This document shows positions 63,376 through 64,000 of a stretch of DNA of 64,000 nucleotides, piece after piece; positions within the stretch are counted from its first letter, which is position 1; each line of letters begins with the position of its first letter. The translations under genes were made by a program, and so were the position numbers. Below the pieces are notes generated by a model. The model saw only the letters and a list, made by a program, of their open reading frames with translations, had not been told where the DNA came from and made no database searches. The stretch comes from Acipenser ruthenus (lineage: Eukaryota > Chordata > Actinopteri > Acipenseriformes > Acipenseridae), in assembly GCF_902713425.1 (NCBI RefSeq), contig NC_081198.1, positions 21,807,188-21,871,187 of the forward strand. The letters run 5' to 3'.

Positions 63376-63378
63376 CAG

Positions 63379-63408
63379 CGTATCAGATATTAAACTGATA
63401 AGAACAGA
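63379..63408 (-). pseudogene. U2 snRNA fragment (nt 39-68) between E9 and E10
   Basis: 30 nt, cgtatcagatatt through aagaacaga, bounded by the E9 5' end and the E10 poly(A) tail. Confidence 0.9.
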
Positions 63409-64000
63409 TTTTTTTTTTTTTTTTATAAGAACAGATTTTTTTATTAAATTCTCACAATAACTTTACATTTTACAGTAACAGTTACATAAAGCAATACAAT
63501 CACCATTTACAACACAGAACAATTACCTTTATAACAACTTGCATGAGACAATTATTTACAAATACACCAATCCCTTCCATTTCTCTTTAGCTGCATTGAA
63601 TCCCCACCTTAACACATCCCTTTTAACCCTTTCCCGAAGTTCCCCACTCACCCTATTTACAACCCCCAGTGCATTACACTTTGTATTTGATTTGACCAAA
63701 ACTTTCCTTGATTCCCAAATTCCCTGTTTTACCAAACTAATAATTAACCAAACTAAGAATTGTGACTCTTGCAATACCCCCTTCAAAACAATTCCACCAA
63801 CAATAGTGTTGTAAGACAAAATAACATTTAACAAAACCAAATTGAAAACCTTCCCCATTGTTGCCCAAACTCGCTGAGCATATAAACAGTCCCAGAACAC
63901 GTGCCTTACAGTCTCCTCCGCCATGCACTTTGCTCTGGGACAAAATTTATTCCTTGTTAATTTGTGTCTGTACAATACTTCTCTCACTGGTAATCTCCCG
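63409..64000 (-). mobile_element. E10: family B2 element, 3' end only in window
   Basis: A T16 run, a repeat of taagaacaga (U2 nt 39-48), a T7 run, then 3'UTR and the C-terminal part of ORF2. The protein is closest to E5. The rest lies right of the window. Confidence 0.88.
63556..64000 (-). CDS. E10 ORF2, C-terminal part
   Basis: About 148 codons open to the window edge: REVLYRHKLTRNKFCPRAKCMAEETVRHVFWDC (shown in part) aligns with E5 REVLFRHKLTRNAFCPRGTC. The CCHC is C-X4-C-X7-H-X4-C as in all families. It ends RWGFNAAKEKWKGLVYL, collinear with the E5 C-terminus. Confidence 0.9.
   Translation of the reverse strand, partial: GRLPVREVLYRHKLTRNKFCPRAKCMAEETVRHVFWDCLYAQRVWATMGKVFNLVLLNVILSYNTIVGGIVLKGVLQESQFLVWLIISLVKQGIWESRKVLVKSNTKCNALGVVNRVSGELRERVKRDVLRWGFNAAKEKWKGLVYL

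Larger units (their letters stand above)
58380..63378 (-). mobile_element. E9: family A element, 5'-truncated in ORF1
   Basis: About 5.0 kb: 3'UTR, intact ORF2, and the C-terminal third of ORF1. Identity to E1 ends at gctgagag (63372); 6 nt of filler (catcag) precede U2 nt 68. It sits in the same U2 gene as E10, with only 30 nt of U2 between them. Confidence 0.93.

Noticed and set aside
1-64000. Assembly artefact as the sole cause of the repeated elements
   Set aside because: Copies differ in truncation points, indels and substitutions, and junctions are distinct; single junctions could still be misjoined.

Overview
The window is a stretch of a tandem U2 snRNA gene array from an animal, most likely a vertebrate. 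Each repeat unit is about 775-805 bp: a 189-nt U2 gene on the minus strand plus a spacer of about 600 bp that carries a (GAAA/GAGA)n tract. The U2 copies keep vertebrate-type landmarks: GUAGUA at nt 33-38, an AUUUUUGG Sm site, and a 3' box matching GTTTN0-3AAARNNAGA 10 nt past the gene. I cannot name the species.

At least 14 U2 units can be counted. Six are intact (27170, 27973, 28750, 29535, 42432, 50286). Eight are split by non-LTR retrotransposons. Ten such elements (E1-E10, two cut by the window edges) fill most of the sequence. All lie in the same orientation as U2. All encode, where complete enough to judge, an ORF1 protein with three CCHC knuckles and an ORF2 with an apurinic-type (APE) endonuclease, reverse transcriptase and C-terminal CCHC. 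This is the layout of the Tx1 group of the L1 clade, whose U2-specific member is known as Keno.

There are three lineages and two target points. Family A (E1, E2, E7, E8, E9) has a long 5'UTR (about 730 nt) and 3'UTR (about 650 nt), no poly(A) tail, a YMDD RT motif, and sits at U2 nt 53/54. Family B1 (E3, E6; YMDD) and family B2 (E4, E5, E10; YADD) have short UTRs, a poly(A) tail, and sit at U2 nt 38-39, inside the branch-point recognition sequence. In all four B copies whose 5' end is visible, the flanking U2 fragment carries the same variant (U16C), and the element begins with a shared motif GTGGCwTGwCCGCAG.

Layout: E1 1-4630; spacer and U2 3' part; E2 5064-14566, holding a 2.7-kb solo LTR at 10063-12789; E3 15370-20705; E4 21514-26542; four intact U2 units 27170-29723; E5 30463-35441 (both ORFs open); E6 36226-41811; intact U2 42432-42620; E7 43342-49510 (decayed); a U2 copy lacking its 3' end and an intact U2; E8 51212-57559; E9 58380-63378 and E10 63409-64000, both inserted in one U2 gene. 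ORF2 is open and full length in E2, E3, E5, E8 and E9, so these are recent insertions. No host protein gene is seen. The most interesting signals are the two target sites, the shared U2 variant at B-type 5' junctions, structured UTR elements, CTCF-like motifs in the family A 5'UTR, and unusual junctions that record how single insertions were made.
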